From assembly GCA_020152595.1 (NCBI GenBank), contig JAIGNY010002044.1:520001-584000 (forward strand): 64,000 nt of DNA, written 5' to 3'. Each line of letters begins with the position of its first letter. Within the stretch, counting starts at the first letter, position 1. Positions 52,740 through 63,453 of this stretch are shown here, one piece after another. The DNA is from Chiridota heheva (taxonomy: Eukaryota; Echinodermata; Holothuroidea; Apodida; Chiridotidae). The position numbers and the translations under genes are program-made. Below the pieces are notes generated by a model that did no database searches, had not been told where the DNA came from, and was given only the letters and a program-made list of their open reading frames with translations.

Positions 52740-53545
52740 GCATAGCATTACATTGCACAAACATAACGCATTCGAGCGCTAGTGTCATCTTGTAGGTCCA
52801 TACTCACCTTACCTGGGCGCAAATCCTGGTGAAGTGCATTGTGGTGCGCAAAGTGCTGTGCATATTTCCTTTTTACATATTTGTTGTTTTTTTTTCTTCT
52901 TTTAATTTGTTTTTTATTTATATATATTTGTTTGTACTTATACATTTCTGTTTCTATGATAAACAGATAAAAGGCTGTCTGCACTTATGTTTCTGTCTAA
53001 AGATATACCACTGTTTTATAGATATAGTAATGTTTATATATTTAGAGAAAAAAATATATATTTGGGAGATATATTATCTGTTTGTAAAGTATTTTTATAT
53101 TCTTTGTTATTGTAGTGGAACATTGTGTGTGATAAGATCTTATAGATTTTTAATTGCAGTTGTGTTTCTTTTCTATTTATTATTTTTGTTGCTTTCTCTT
53201 CATTGTTCTCATCTCTAAAATTCCATTTGATATATTTCATATTATTTATTTTCTTTTGTATTGTTTTTTTTTATTTATTTCATAATCAATTTGTATTTTC
53301 CTTATTAGATAACTTTTTTATTGCTTTCTTTTTATTTATTTCATTTTTAATTGATGTTTCTGCTTATTTATTTTCTTTTTAATTTACTTTGTATTTAATT
53401 CTTTTTATTTATTTTCTATTCAAAGTTTTTATTTTTATTAGATACTTTTCTTTTTATTGTTTTTTTTTTTTCCATTTTTGATTCATGTTTCTTAGTATTT
53501 TTCTATCTTTTTAATTTTTGCCCAAACAGCCGCCCATACTGCAAT
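52740..53545 (-). repeat. right arm of a 2.9-kb inverted repeat (T-rich)
   Basis: Its outer end AATTTTTGCCCAAACAGCCG then CCCATACTGCAATG is the inverse of the left arm start. Near the inner end are GTACTTATACATTTCTGTTT and GATAAAAGGCTGTCTGCACT, inverse to the left arm inner end. Hydrophobic frames through it are T-richness artefacts. Confidence 0.75.
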
Positions 53546-54489
53546 GTATGACATCAGTACGATTTATTTTTAAACGATTTATGTCCTCAGTATTTTAATG
53601 GGTAGATTTTGTCCCTACTGACACACAGTACAGGAGAGTTTTGAGCATTTATCATCTTCCGCCAGATTTGGATAAATAAAATGTGCACAATGCTTCCATG
53701 CCCTTAAATTAAACAGTAAATCAAGAAAAAATTAAATAAATACAGGTCTGTTTGTGTAAAAAGTTAGGATTTATTATATATCTATGGATGGGATTGTTTA
53801 TTGTATAACCAATAAATGATTGTTGCTGTTGTTTAATGTTGCAAAAATTGTTTACACAACCTTTAGGCTTCAACATTTGAATTAAAACAATTCAATTTAT
53901 TTCGTCCACTTAGGCTGACTTACATGTAGCATTCACTTTTAGAATAGCATTAAAAATATATACTTTTCCATCTTTTGCACAATAATTTTGGTTTCTCCGC
54001 TGTGAATTACTCGAAAAATGCTCACAATATACAGCATCCTATAAAAATATTAATGTTACTAACAATGCTAGCCTTTGATTTGCTGACAGCGATACATTTA
54101 TTCTAACCATTGTACATGTATACTCACTGTGTCATGAAAAATAGCCACATACTGTACACGTACAGTACAGTAATTTGGTGTGCACAACAATTCACTAAAT
54201 TCATCAAAATCAATATCGTCACCACTAGCAATTGTCCTAAGAACCCTAGATGCATGCAACAGCCAGTCAGTGATTTTGATTTAAGTATAAAAAGGAAAAA
54301 AAAACAAAGAAATGGTTTAATTTATTTCCAAGTTCATTCTCATGAAAGATAAGAAATAATGAAAATCATGGCTGCTGGTTGTACAATGTGGCTGTACATG
54401 GGCTGTGTTCTCACTTGTCTCCGGATCATGAATGATACCCAACAATAGATCAGCTGGATGATTGTAGAAAGAAACAAATGACATGTGTT
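53546..54489. other. no gene recognised
   Basis: AT-rich. No exon-like block or repeat pair identified. Confidence 0.4.
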
Positions 54490-54930
54490 CCCTTACAGAA
54501 AAATGAGCTTGCAGCACGCTTTTAGCATGCTTTTAGCATGCTTGCAGCATGCTAACAAGTGCTGCAAGCATGCTGCAAGTTTGTGCAAGCATGCTGCAAG
54601 CTTGCAGCAAGCATGCTACAAGCTAGTATTTGGAACAAATATTAGCTTGCTAGCTTGCACAAACTAATATTAGCTTGCGCAAGCTAGCATAAAATATTTG
54701 TTAGCTTCCACAAGCTTGCCAAAAATTATGCTAGCACAAGCTTGCAGAAAGTTTTTGCTAGCTTGCGAAGCTAATTTGTTTCAAATACAAGCTTGAAGCA
54801 TGCTTGCTGCCAGCTTGCAGCATGCTTGTGCAAGCTAAAACTGTTAGCATTGGCAGCATGCCTGGCAGCATGTGCTGGCAGCATGCAAGCTGGCAGCATG
54901 CCTTGCTGCATGCTAATATTTCTGTAAGGG
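54490..54930. mobile_element. GCTTGCAGCA foldback element, copy 1
   Basis: The ends CCCTTACAGAAAAATGAGCT and AATATTTCTGTAAGGG are inverted. The interior is almost wholly built from GCTTGCAGCA, GCAAGCTTGCAGC, AGCTAGC and GCATGC words whose orientation flips, so both strands look alike. It is 441 bp with no coding content. Related copies are at 59730-60098 and 60310-60620. Confidence 0.9.
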
Positions 54931-55738
54931 TTCTTCATTGAATGGGAGCTCACGATGAGACCTGCTGCAGGTGATCTGATCACGGGCATGAGTGAAGCAA
55001 AGTGGAATACTGATTCATTGAAATTCTGTGAAAATCAACTGAGCAAACATAGGTTTTCGCACAGAATAAACAAGTTGATGTACAGCATAACAGGATATTG
55101 TGTAACTAGTGTGATTGCAGGACACTGTAAACGCATTCACACATGTTGTTTTGAAAATCTCATATGATTGCTAGTTGCTTCAGATCATGATCCTACCCGG
55201 CTAGGATGGAGAAGTGACTGCATTCAGACCCAGTGAGACTTCTTACAGTAAAATATCAGTGGATCTGATTGCCTGCAGTGGGTATGATTGCGAGCTCATG
55301 TTTAAATGAGAACATGCTCATACTGTATCAGACACTACATGGACTAATCCTTCACAACTGCTTAGTGTTCAAAGGATCAGATTCAGTCATGGCCTACAAT
55401 AAAGTGGGCAGAGGGGGGGGGGGGGCAGACTGCCCCCATATGTAGATTTGAGCAAAATGTTTGTCAGTATTCAGACACAAAATTAATTTACTAATTTAAG
55501 TAATTTATTCAGACAGGCAGAAACAGCAAATTAATTTTGCTGAAAGAATTTGTGAATATCGGGTACAATTTGTGCAAGATATCAATCTTACCTGAATATT
55601 TATGCCCTGCACCCAGTAGTCAGACCAAAACATGTTCATCTTATAGGATGAAGGACAAAATGACAAACATAACCTTGAAAAATGTCTTTAGTATTTTATT
55701 TCATTTAGGAGATATCAGGTTTTAAGGATATCAGCTTT
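54931..55738. other. no gene recognised
   Basis: Includes a G run at about 55412-55424. No supported exon. Confidence 0.4.
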
Positions 55739-56287
55739 TAAAGGAATATTCCCATGGTTTTTTGTCAAATATTTGAAAGACAATACTTTTAAAGCCAATT
55801 TGGCTAAAAATTTAGGTTGATATCATATTTCATTCAGGAGATATAGATTTTCAAATATTTCCTAATAGCATTTTAAAGTTTCTGTACAGTATGATGAATT
55901 CGTGCTTGATGATGTCATAGAGGCAATTCCATTGCAAATGTTTGCATTTCTTTAAATGTAATTGGTTGTTTCTGTATGATTAGAAACAATTTCCCAAAAG
56001 TTATTGAAGTATGGTATATTTGGCAATGTATATAAATACCTAACTTTTATCAGTTTATTTTTCTAGCAGGTTTTACTCATATATATAAGTTTGTGGGAGA
56101 ATGTGTTGCTGTGATGTCATACTGAGCCTTTTCCTATTCGTTTATTGGCATTTTGTATGAACCTTCAAATTTGTATATCTCCTGGTAGGAATATCATATC
56201 AACATGATTTTTGTATTAAATTGTTTCTAAAAGTTTTCTCTTTCTTATGAAAGGTTACAAAAAAAAAAACTGGGAATATTCCTTTAA
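55739..56287 (+). mobile_element. foldback element with GGAATATTCCC ends, full-length copy
   Basis: AAAGGAATATTCCCATGG at the left and CTGGGAATATTCCTTTAA at the right are inverted. The arms share further imperfect inverted words such as AGGAGATATA and TATATCTCCTGG, and GATGATGTCATA versus GTGATGTCATAC. About 550 bp, non-coding. An internally shortened, inverted relative is at 1610-1895. Confidence 0.85.
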
Positions 56288-56404
56288 GGATAATTATCAG
56301 GTTTTAAAATTGTTACAAATTTGAATGACAATAACTAGTGTAGAAAGTCTACTTTGAACAATACATATTCACTTGTTAACAAGTGCTGATGTAAATTAAC
56401 TTTT

Positions 56405-56612
56405 GCAGGTTTCCAAATAGGCCACACCCACCATAGCAACGCAGTAACTATGTGAGGCAAACAAACTGTACCTCAAATCCGCAATCGTGCATTACTAATG
56501 CGTTGATGTTTAGATGTTCGCGATGCCTGCCACAAGCTTTGATTCTTTTATGGTACTTCTCCTGATCTTTAAGAGTTTTTAGCAAATAGGATAAACAAAA
56601 TTCAGGTTGCTA
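56405..56612 (-). pseudogene. decayed THAP-like coding fragment, repeat copy 2
   Basis: Read on the minus strand from 56605: it parallels 1-200, with KRIKACGRHREHLNINALVM then HDCGFE, and a possible donor GAG|GTACAG. The shared peptide words between two diverged copies suggest a formerly coding sequence. Assignment to THAP is tentative, as for copy 1. Confidence 0.35.
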
Positions 56613-57173
56613 ACTGTTCTGGGTTACAGCAATCAGATTAACAAAGCCTACAGTGGGCCCGTAAGCACAATTTTTGTTCACCATTTTGCTGTCACTTAGT
56701 CTGTGTGTGCAGAAATTTCTTTTGTACAATAGTTGCATTGACTACATGAGCGTCGTGCGCTAGCTAGCTAGCTGTACTGCACCAGTACCACGTAGGATGT
56801 TTTCCCCCACTCAGTTACGCAGATTTTGTTGCTAGGCAAATTCGTGCGGTGATTGGTTAAAACAAGCGGTCAATCATTAAACCCAGAAAGGTTAATTGTT
56901 GAAAATTAAGGAAACTTCTTTGCTTATTGAATGTTTTAAGAAGATACAGTATCTGTGGATGGTATCTCTAGTATACTTACAGGAATATTCGTGTGGTCAA
57001 ACATTTCATGTAATGAGGACAAAGCAACAAGTGAAATTCCATGTTTTTAAAATCTCTGTTCATGATACAAGTAGTATAATGTAAGTTTAAACCCTTGAGA
57101 AAATTGTGTGCATTATTGCACAGAAGATATTAAAGTTTAAAAGATTCCACAAGTTGAACCATGGTTCATACAG
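56613..57173. other. no gene recognised
   Basis: Includes a GCTAGCTAGCTAGCTG stretch at about 56758. No exon-like block. Confidence 0.4.
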
Positions 57174-57424
57174 GTCCTGGAATTTCTGGAAAATCAGGGA
57201 GGATTAAAATACTAATTTCCAGGCCTGGAAAGTCAGGGAAAATGTACAATTTTTCCAAAAGTCCTGGAAAAGTCAGGAATTTTTAAGAAAGTACAAAATT
57301 TGTCCCAAATTTCTCAATTTTGTGTAAGTGAGTATAAAAGCACGATGGCATCATATGTTGTATTTATAGATGTATGACTGTTTTAAAGGTCCTGGAATTT
57401 TCGCTTGAGGTCCTTGAAAGTCAT
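57174..57424 (+). repeat. degenerate GTCCTGGAAAAGTCAGG repeats
   Basis: Variants of (G)TCCTGGAA(A/T)(A/T)TC.GG and GTC(A/C)(T/G)GGAAAA are repeated about six times, ending at the start of the LINE reverse transcriptase remnant. Confidence 0.65.
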
Positions 57425-59150
57425 GGAAAAGTCAGGTGAACACCTAACTGAGTTTGAACCAATGTCTGAACCACAAGTACTGAAACTGATAATGGATTCA
57501 AAGCCTACAACATGTGAGTTGGATCCTATTCCAACTAAATTGTTGTTGCAGTTTTGTGATGTTCTCCTGCCTGTCATCACAAAAATGATAAATATCAGCC
57601 TGGACACAGGAATTGTACCTAAAGTATTCAAGAATGCGGTGGTGAAACCTCAAATTAAAAAGCAGAACTTGGACAAAAATCAACTCATAAACTACCGTCC
57701 AGTGTCAAATCTCCCATTTCTCTCAAAGATCTTGGAAAAGGCAGTAAACAAGCAACTGGTAAATCATATTAACAGCCACAATCTTTCGCAAAATTTCAAT
57801 CTGCCTATAAGAGTGCACATAGTACTGAAACCGCTTTGGTGCGTGTTGTGACGACTTGCAAATGGCGGTAGATGATGGAAAAGTTGGAATCTTGGTACTC
57901 CTCGACCTCTCTGCTGCTTTCGACCACGATCGATCACGAACTTCTGAAACAACGACTAGCTCATGAATACGGGTTCAGTAACAAAATACTTTCTTGGCTT
58001 TCATCGTATATATCAGACAGACACCAGTCTGTTATCATCAATGTGTCACAGTCTAATCCAATGAATCTAACATGTGGTGTACCACAAGGATCTGTTTTAG
58101 GTCCTCTGTTATTCACCTTATACACAAAGCCACTTGATAGACTTATAAACAGTCATGACGTTCTTCATCACCTCTATGCCGATGATACACAGCTGATAGA
58201 TAGTTTTCACCCAGCAGAAAGTGGAATAGTGGCACTTAGCAAACTTGAACTATGTACAACAAGCATAAAGTCTTGGATGACGAACAACATGCTCAAACTT
58301 AACGAGTGCAAGACAGAAGCTATGCTTGTAGGACCAAAGTCCAGACTGCTCAACACAGACATCAGTCATATCTCGGTTTGTCTCACCTCAATCCCATTCT
58401 CTAAATCAGTGAAAAATCTGGGTGTTTTTCTTCAACCGAACTGACCATGGAGAAGCATATCACAGAGCTTTGCAGGATCTGCAACTACCACTTGCACAAT
58501 ATTGGCAGCATCAGACACCTTCTGACTCAAGAGACGGCTTCAGCATTGGCAAGGTCATTAATCCTGTCACGTCTTGATTATTGCAACAGTCTGCTTGTAG
58601 GTGCGTCACATGAGAACATCAAGCGATTGCAGAGGATACAAAACAAAGCTGCACGTATTGTCACTAAAACATCAAAACGTGACAGTATTACAGCGGCGTT
58701 AAAGCTTTTGCACTGGCTACCAGTTGAAGCTAGAATCGAGTATAAAATATTGTGTTTAGCCTACCAGTGTATAAACGGATCAGCACCAGAATACCTCTGT
58801 GAGCTTCTGTCCATCTATCAGCCTAAAAGGTGTCTCAGGTCTAGTGACAAGCAATTGCTGGATATACCAAAGTGGAGACTAAAATCTTTTGGGTACAGGT
58901 CTTTCACAGTGGCAGCCGCCAGAAAATGGAATGATATTCGAAATCCATGAAAGACATTAAATTTTTTGAATACGTTTAAATCTCAGCTCAAAACATATTT
59001 GTTTAAGAAGTATTTTTGATTTTTATTATAATTTAATTTAATCATTTATTTACATTAACCTATCATTTGTATTGTATAAGCGCTTTGAGCATACTCCACA
59101 GTGTGGATTAAAGCGCTATATAAATGTTCCTATTATTTATTATAATTCTG
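57405..59150 (+). mobile_element. decayed CR1/L2-type LINE (reverse transcriptase to 3' end)
   Basis: It is spread over three frames. 57405-57851 carries LDPIPTKLLLQFCDVLLPVI, then YRPVSNLPFLSKILEKAV, the early RT motifs. 57880-58444 has LVLLDLSAAFD (first catalytic Asp) before a frame change at about 57928, then TCGVPQGSVLGPLLFTLYT and HLYADDTQLI (catalytic YADD). After a stop at 58444, 58447-58950 has SLILSRLDYCNSLLVGA, RIQNKAARIV and LHWLPVEARIEYK, then a C-terminus with FTVAAARKWN. The 3' end TAAAGCGCTATATAAATGTT plus a CTATTATTTATTAT tail is typical of L2/CR1 LINEs. The 5' part is missing. Confidence 0.9.
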
Positions 59151-59729
59151 CAAAGCCAAATGTGTACAAAGCCTGTAAACTGACTTGTGAGATAATGAAT
59201 TCAATAGTTTAATGTTATATAAAGACTTCCCTGACAGTTTCTGTATATACTGTATATCTTTGAAAATTAAACAAATTCATTTTTTGAGCCTTTAGATGGG
59301 ATCTAACATGTACTGTACCTTATATGAACATGTTTTGCCATCTTCTCACATACGCAATAGTTTTTATTTTAACGAATTGACACCTTGATGGAATACAGTG
59401 CACATTTAAAGACTTGTAAAAAATAGTGGATTCACATAAGAAAATATTGTTACAATGTCACCCAGTCCTACTTCAAAAAAAATCTTCGTAAATATTTGTA
59501 TATTGATGTCTAGAATATTTGGCCTATTTTAATTATCTATTCAAATGAAATTTTAGAATCTGGACGAACAATACTGTACATGTCTATCTGGCTTATGATT
59601 TTGTTTTTACTTTTAAATCCCCAGCATTCTTTCGTAGATTTAAAGTATCAAAGTACATTTATCCTGTGTCATTTTCAATTTTGAATGAAACAGGATCCAT
59701 CTTTTGACCAGCATCAGATAAGGGTTGAA
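59151..59729. other. no gene recognised
   Basis: AT-rich sequence between the LINE and the next foldback element. Confidence 0.4.
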
Positions 59730-60098
59730 CCCTTACAGAAATATTAGCTTGCAGCAAGCTTGCAGCATGCTTGTGACAAGCTAACAATTTTTAGCTTGTG
59801 CAAGTGTGCTGCAAGCTTGTGCTAGCATGTTGCAAGCTAGTATTTGGAACAAATTAGCTTGCGCAAGCTAGCAAAAACTATCTGTAAGCTGGCACAGACT
59901 AGCAAAAACGGTTTGCAAGCTTGCGCAAGGTAGCAAATATTTTATGCTCGCTTGTGCAAGCTAACATTAGATAGCAAGCTAGCATTTGTTCCAAATACTA
60001 TCTTGCAGCATGCTTGCAGCATGCTTGCGCAAGCTTGCAGCACACTTGTGCAAGCTAAAAATTGTTAGCTTGTCACAAGCTAAAATTTCTGTAACGGG
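59730..60098. mobile_element. GCTTGCAGCA foldback element, copy 2
   Basis: CCCTTACAGAAATATTAGCT at the left and AGCTAAAATTTCTGTAACGG at the right. Its interior, like copy 1, mixes GCTTGCAGCA, GCTTGCGCAAGC and a TAGTATTTGGAACAAAT stretch that occurs in copy 1 as well. It is 369 bp. Confidence 0.9.
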
Positions 60099-60309
60099 AG
60101 GTAAATGATTCATAGAAAATTTTACCCTGGATTTATTTATATGTATCTATCATATCTCTATTGACTAAAGAAAAAATGAGTAAATAGAATTTTAGGAATT
60201 TAATTGTTCCCAAAGTGTGTAATGAAGTAGTTATAGAATATGCAATTTAAAAGAAAAAGGAAAAACATATTTCAACAACGCAACAGTAATTTGACTAAAA
60301 TAATGATAA

Positions 60310-60620
60310 CCCTTACAGAAGTTTGAGCTTGCAGCATGCTTGCAGCACGCTTGCAGCACGCTTGCAGCACGCTTGCAGCACGCTTGCAGCACGCTTGCAG
60401 CACGCTTGCAGCACGCTTGCAGCATGCTTGCAGCACGCTTGCAGCATGCTTGCAGCACTCTTGCAGCACGCTTGCAGCACGCTTGCAGCATGCTTGCAGC
60501 ACGCTTGCTGCAAACTTGCTGCAAGCTTGCTGCAAACATGCTGCAAGCATGCTGCAAGCTTGCTGCAAGATTCCTGCAAGCATGCTGCAAGCTTGTTGCA
60601 AGCTAATATTTCTGTAAGGG
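60310..60620. mobile_element. GCTTGCAGCA foldback element, copy 3, homogenised to an 11-bp array
   Basis: CCCTTACAGAAGTTTGAGCT at the left and AATATTTCTGTAAGGG at the right. From about 60327 to 60508 it is a near-perfect array of CTTGCAGCACG (11 bp); to the right the units are inverted (TGCTGCAAGC). It is 311 bp. An 11-bp unit shifts frame each time, so all frames of both strands are open and give Cys/Ala/Gln-rich artefact peptides. Confidence 0.93.
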
Positions 60621-60957
60621 AAGACAGGGCTGTGACCACAGTATTCTGCCAAGAGGATACTCCCTTTCACGATATTAAAAGATTAATGCATCTGCAAAAT
60701 CCAAACTAAGCCACTGCTTCTCTTTACAAGTTCTTGATAAGTTCTTTCCATACAGTACCTTATTTATGATTTGAATCTATTTTGAAATTACTGATGGTAC
60801 ACTTCAAGAAATTCATTTCACCGATGTTGTGTTTTTAAAGTGGTTATTTAGCTATGTTTGCATTAATTCAAGAGTAAGCAGCAAACATGCTAACAGTGTT
60901 ACTCCTATGCTAAAGGTACAGTACAATTTATTATAAGTTATCAAAGTGCTGTGTACA
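60621..60957. other. no gene recognised
   Basis: Ordinary AT-rich sequence with no supportable feature. Confidence 0.4.
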
Positions 60958-61275
60958 TTAGCCCTTACTCTACCAGCACTTTTTTGAAAATGCGCTTGGG
61001 AGGCGGGGTCAAAGGCAAGGCACCCACAGCCTGATCATTAAAGGGTCCTCTGTCTTCCGAGCAGCAGAGTTGGGCTCGTTCCGCTTTAGTGACCCAGGGG
61101 GCCGCCTACCGGGACCATGCTAAATACATTTTCGAGTTGGCACACTTGTCGCGGGTTGATTAACCATTAATCTACCAGCACTTTTTTGGAAATGCGCTTG
61201 GGGAGCAGGGTCAAAGGCGGGGCACCCAAAAACAGTGATAATACTGCCGCGTGGTAGAGTCATAAGGGGTAATTA
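60958..61275. mobile_element. compound MITE with CCCTTACTCTACCAGC ends
   Basis: GCCCTTACTCTACCAGCACT and GCGCTTGGGAGGCGGGGTCA occur near 60960, and AATCTACCAGCACTTTTTTG with GCGCTTGGGGAGCAGGGTCA recurs near 61170. Together they form two left ends in tandem, closed on the right by GCGTGGTAGAGTCATAAGGG. It appears to be one element inserted next to or into another. A 105-bp simple copy is at 63349-63453. Confidence 0.65.
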
Positions 61276-61429
61276 TTAAATAAAATGATGGTATTGTATC
61301 TTCAGGGATGTTTTATTGGCTGATAAAAATTTCATAGTATAGTGAGAAAGTAGTACTGTAGATGAGTCAGTTGCATATTTGAGAATATATTGTAGTGGTT
61401 ATTGTAGGTTTTGAAAGAGATACTAAGTC

Positions 61430-62330
61430 CACTATCATTGATGTGCTCAAGTGACATCATACATGTACACCTAACAGACTCGGAAAAATTTACGGTTTCA
61501 TCATTTATAACGGTGAGAAAAATTGGAATTCGCGGAAAACAAAATCATATTTTGAAGGATTTCTTGAGTAAGCAATAGTGCTGTCACGACATAGCTCTAT
61601 TATGTACGTATCATTTATCGTGGAGAAAAATATAGCGATATACTGTAATGTAGTATCACGATACTTTTCAAGAAAACTGGCTCACAACACATTGTTTATA
61701 TCACTAACATTATATAGTCATGGAATAACAATTTACTCCACGATATGATAAACGCAAGAAAAAATTATTTGCAGACATGATCGCGTGACTATTACATTCA
61801 TCACGCATCACGCACGTGTTTGGTAATTCAGTCAACGGGAACATGAATCATCGAAGTGAGAGACTAAGTGGCACATTCTAGACCAGTTTTTTTGCTTTTT
61901 GCCAACTTACGGATCACTGACGGAGCACGATTTTTAATTACTGTAGTTGTTTTTATGTTCAACGATTATTTTGCATATTTTTGATGGCCTAAACTGACTT
62001 TTAGTTTAATACCATAACGTTAGAATTGTAACGTACGAAGTAGCCTAGCCTAGTTAGTCGTGCAAAAATTTCATAGTTGAGTATTAGTTTTTGGTATCGC
62101 GAGAGGCATATTTTATATTGTGGAAAAGAGATATCGCGATATGCGATATGTCATGACAGCACTAATAAGCAACAATATTTGTGGTAAATATGTGATCTAA
62201 AATATCCCCCATGTAATTGTGCAATGAATAGAGGGAAGCTTATCAAGATGTAAATTTACTACATTAATATTTTTTCTGTCGTAATTTTTGACACCTTTAT
62301 TCAGAACTGTTGGATATTTTTAAATGATTT
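61430..62330 (+). repeat. repeat related to 11318-12055, split by a nested element
   Basis: Left of 61576 it matches GGAATTCG(C/T)GG and TTGAGTA(TA)AGCAA. Right of 62164 it has AAGCAACAATA, then GTAATTGTGCAATGAAT and TTGACACCTTTATTCAGAAC, the inverse of a stretch near 11660-11690. The hAT-like element interrupts it at its GTAAGCAA. Confidence 0.5.
61576..62164. mobile_element. hAT-like non-autonomous element with target duplication
   Basis: The ends TAGTGCTGTCACGACATA and TATGTCATGACAGCACTA are inverted with one mismatch. They are flanked by GTAAGCAA (61568-61575) and ATAAGCAA (62165-62172), an 8-bp duplication with one difference. An 8-bp duplication and TA.TG-type ends fit the hAT superfamily. 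It is 589 bp with no transposase frame. Confidence 0.85.
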
Positions 62331-62464
62331 CAACTCTGACACCAAGGTTGGAAAATCTGAAATGATACAAACCTGATTTATGAGAAATTTACAATTTCAG
62401 AGGGAAGTAATAACATGACGATCAATGCGGTTCATTACAAATATTGTATTTGATGTAGTATTAA

Positions 62465-62615
62465 CGTTGGGGCGCTTACAAAAATAGAATGCACCATGTT
62501 TTAGGCCCAAAATTTCTTCCTAATTAGCACCCATGCTCGAGGGCCACATGCCCTATGCTATTTGGACTGCATTATACATGAACTGGTTCTTACTAGCCCC
62601 ACAATAACCACCGTC
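62465..62615 (-). repeat. interspersed repeat, inverted partner of 7070-7205
   Basis: The reverse complement contains GGTGGTTATTGTGGGGCTAG, AACCAGTTCAT, TTTTGGGCCTAAAAC and ATTCTATTTTTGTAAGCGCC, in the order seen at 7070-7205. Confidence 0.6.
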
Positions 62616-62934
62616 AAAACATTGTGAGTGTCAGACACACAATAAGCCAGGAATATTACAAATCTTGAGTCTTCAGATAATTCAAATAAATTATTTTATC
62701 AGTCAAAAAAATGTTGGGTGGGCGTTTATTCAAGCATAGGGGCGCTTAGTACGTCAAATACGGTAAGTAAAAATGTCCCTTTTACAATATGGGCTCTGTG
62801 ACTGTAGCTCACAAACACCATGCTGTCCATGCATGCTGAGAGCTCTTAAAAAAACACAAGTCATGTACAGTACTCATGGGTGTGGGAAGGTTTTGAATAG
62901 TGGGGGCATGACCTCTTAGGGGGCACTTCTCAAA

Positions 62935-63165
62935 GCATTTGTGCCCCAACCTCATCTGTAGATAGAATAAGTGAGCCCAAAACAACAAAGTAAGGTAAAA
63001 GAAATTTTTGGAAAGGGGCACTTTTCCAATGGGGACAAAACTCACTATTGGGACAGTAATTGAGGGGCACTTTTCATTTTCAAAAGGGGCACTTTTGTCA
63101 TTTTGGGAAAGTGGGGTGTGGGTGTGGGGAGGGGGAGCATGTTCCCCCAGTGGGACACTCCCTGC
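62935..63165 (-). repeat. interspersed repeat with GGGGCACTT words, copy 2
   Basis: AAGTGAGCCCAAAACAACAA, GGGGCACTTTTCCAATGGGG and a second GGGGCACTTTT parallel 43925-44165. Confidence 0.65.
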
Positions 63166-63348
63166 TTCCTACACATATACCACACAACTTCATAAACACT
63201 ATAGGGAAAAAAAGTACAGCACCCAATATTCATGTTCTGTGACAGGGATCAATCCCTGTCGTGCTGTACACTTGAATAACTTGCCTGCGCATCTTTCTTT
63301 GTATCCATATGTACAGTAAGTATTGGGTGTTGGAACAGATTAGACATC

Positions 63349-63453
63349 AACCCTTACTCTACCACGCGCCGATATTATCGCCATTTTAGGTGCCCCATCT
63401 TTGACTCCGCCTCCCGAGCGCATTTAAAAAAAAGTGCTGGTAGAGTAAGGGTT
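63349..63453. mobile_element. 105-bp MITE with AACCCTTACTCTACCA ends
   Basis: The 16-base left end AACCCTTACTCTACCA is the exact inverse of the right end TGGTAGAGTAAGGGTT. The interior has GGTGCCCCATCTTTGACTCC and GCCTCCCGAGCGCATTT, shared in inverse with 60958-61275. It is too short to encode protein. Confidence 0.9.

Noticed and set aside
52829..53218. 129-codon hydrophobic frame resembling a membrane protein.
   Set aside because: It lies in the T-rich arm of the 2.9-kb inverted repeat; Phe/Leu/Ile richness follows from T richness.
60231..60709. Six overlapping frames of 88-132 codons on both strands rich in Cys, Ala and Gln.
   Set aside because: The 11-bp GCTTGCAGCA array has no stop in any frame, so these are artefacts of the repeat unit.
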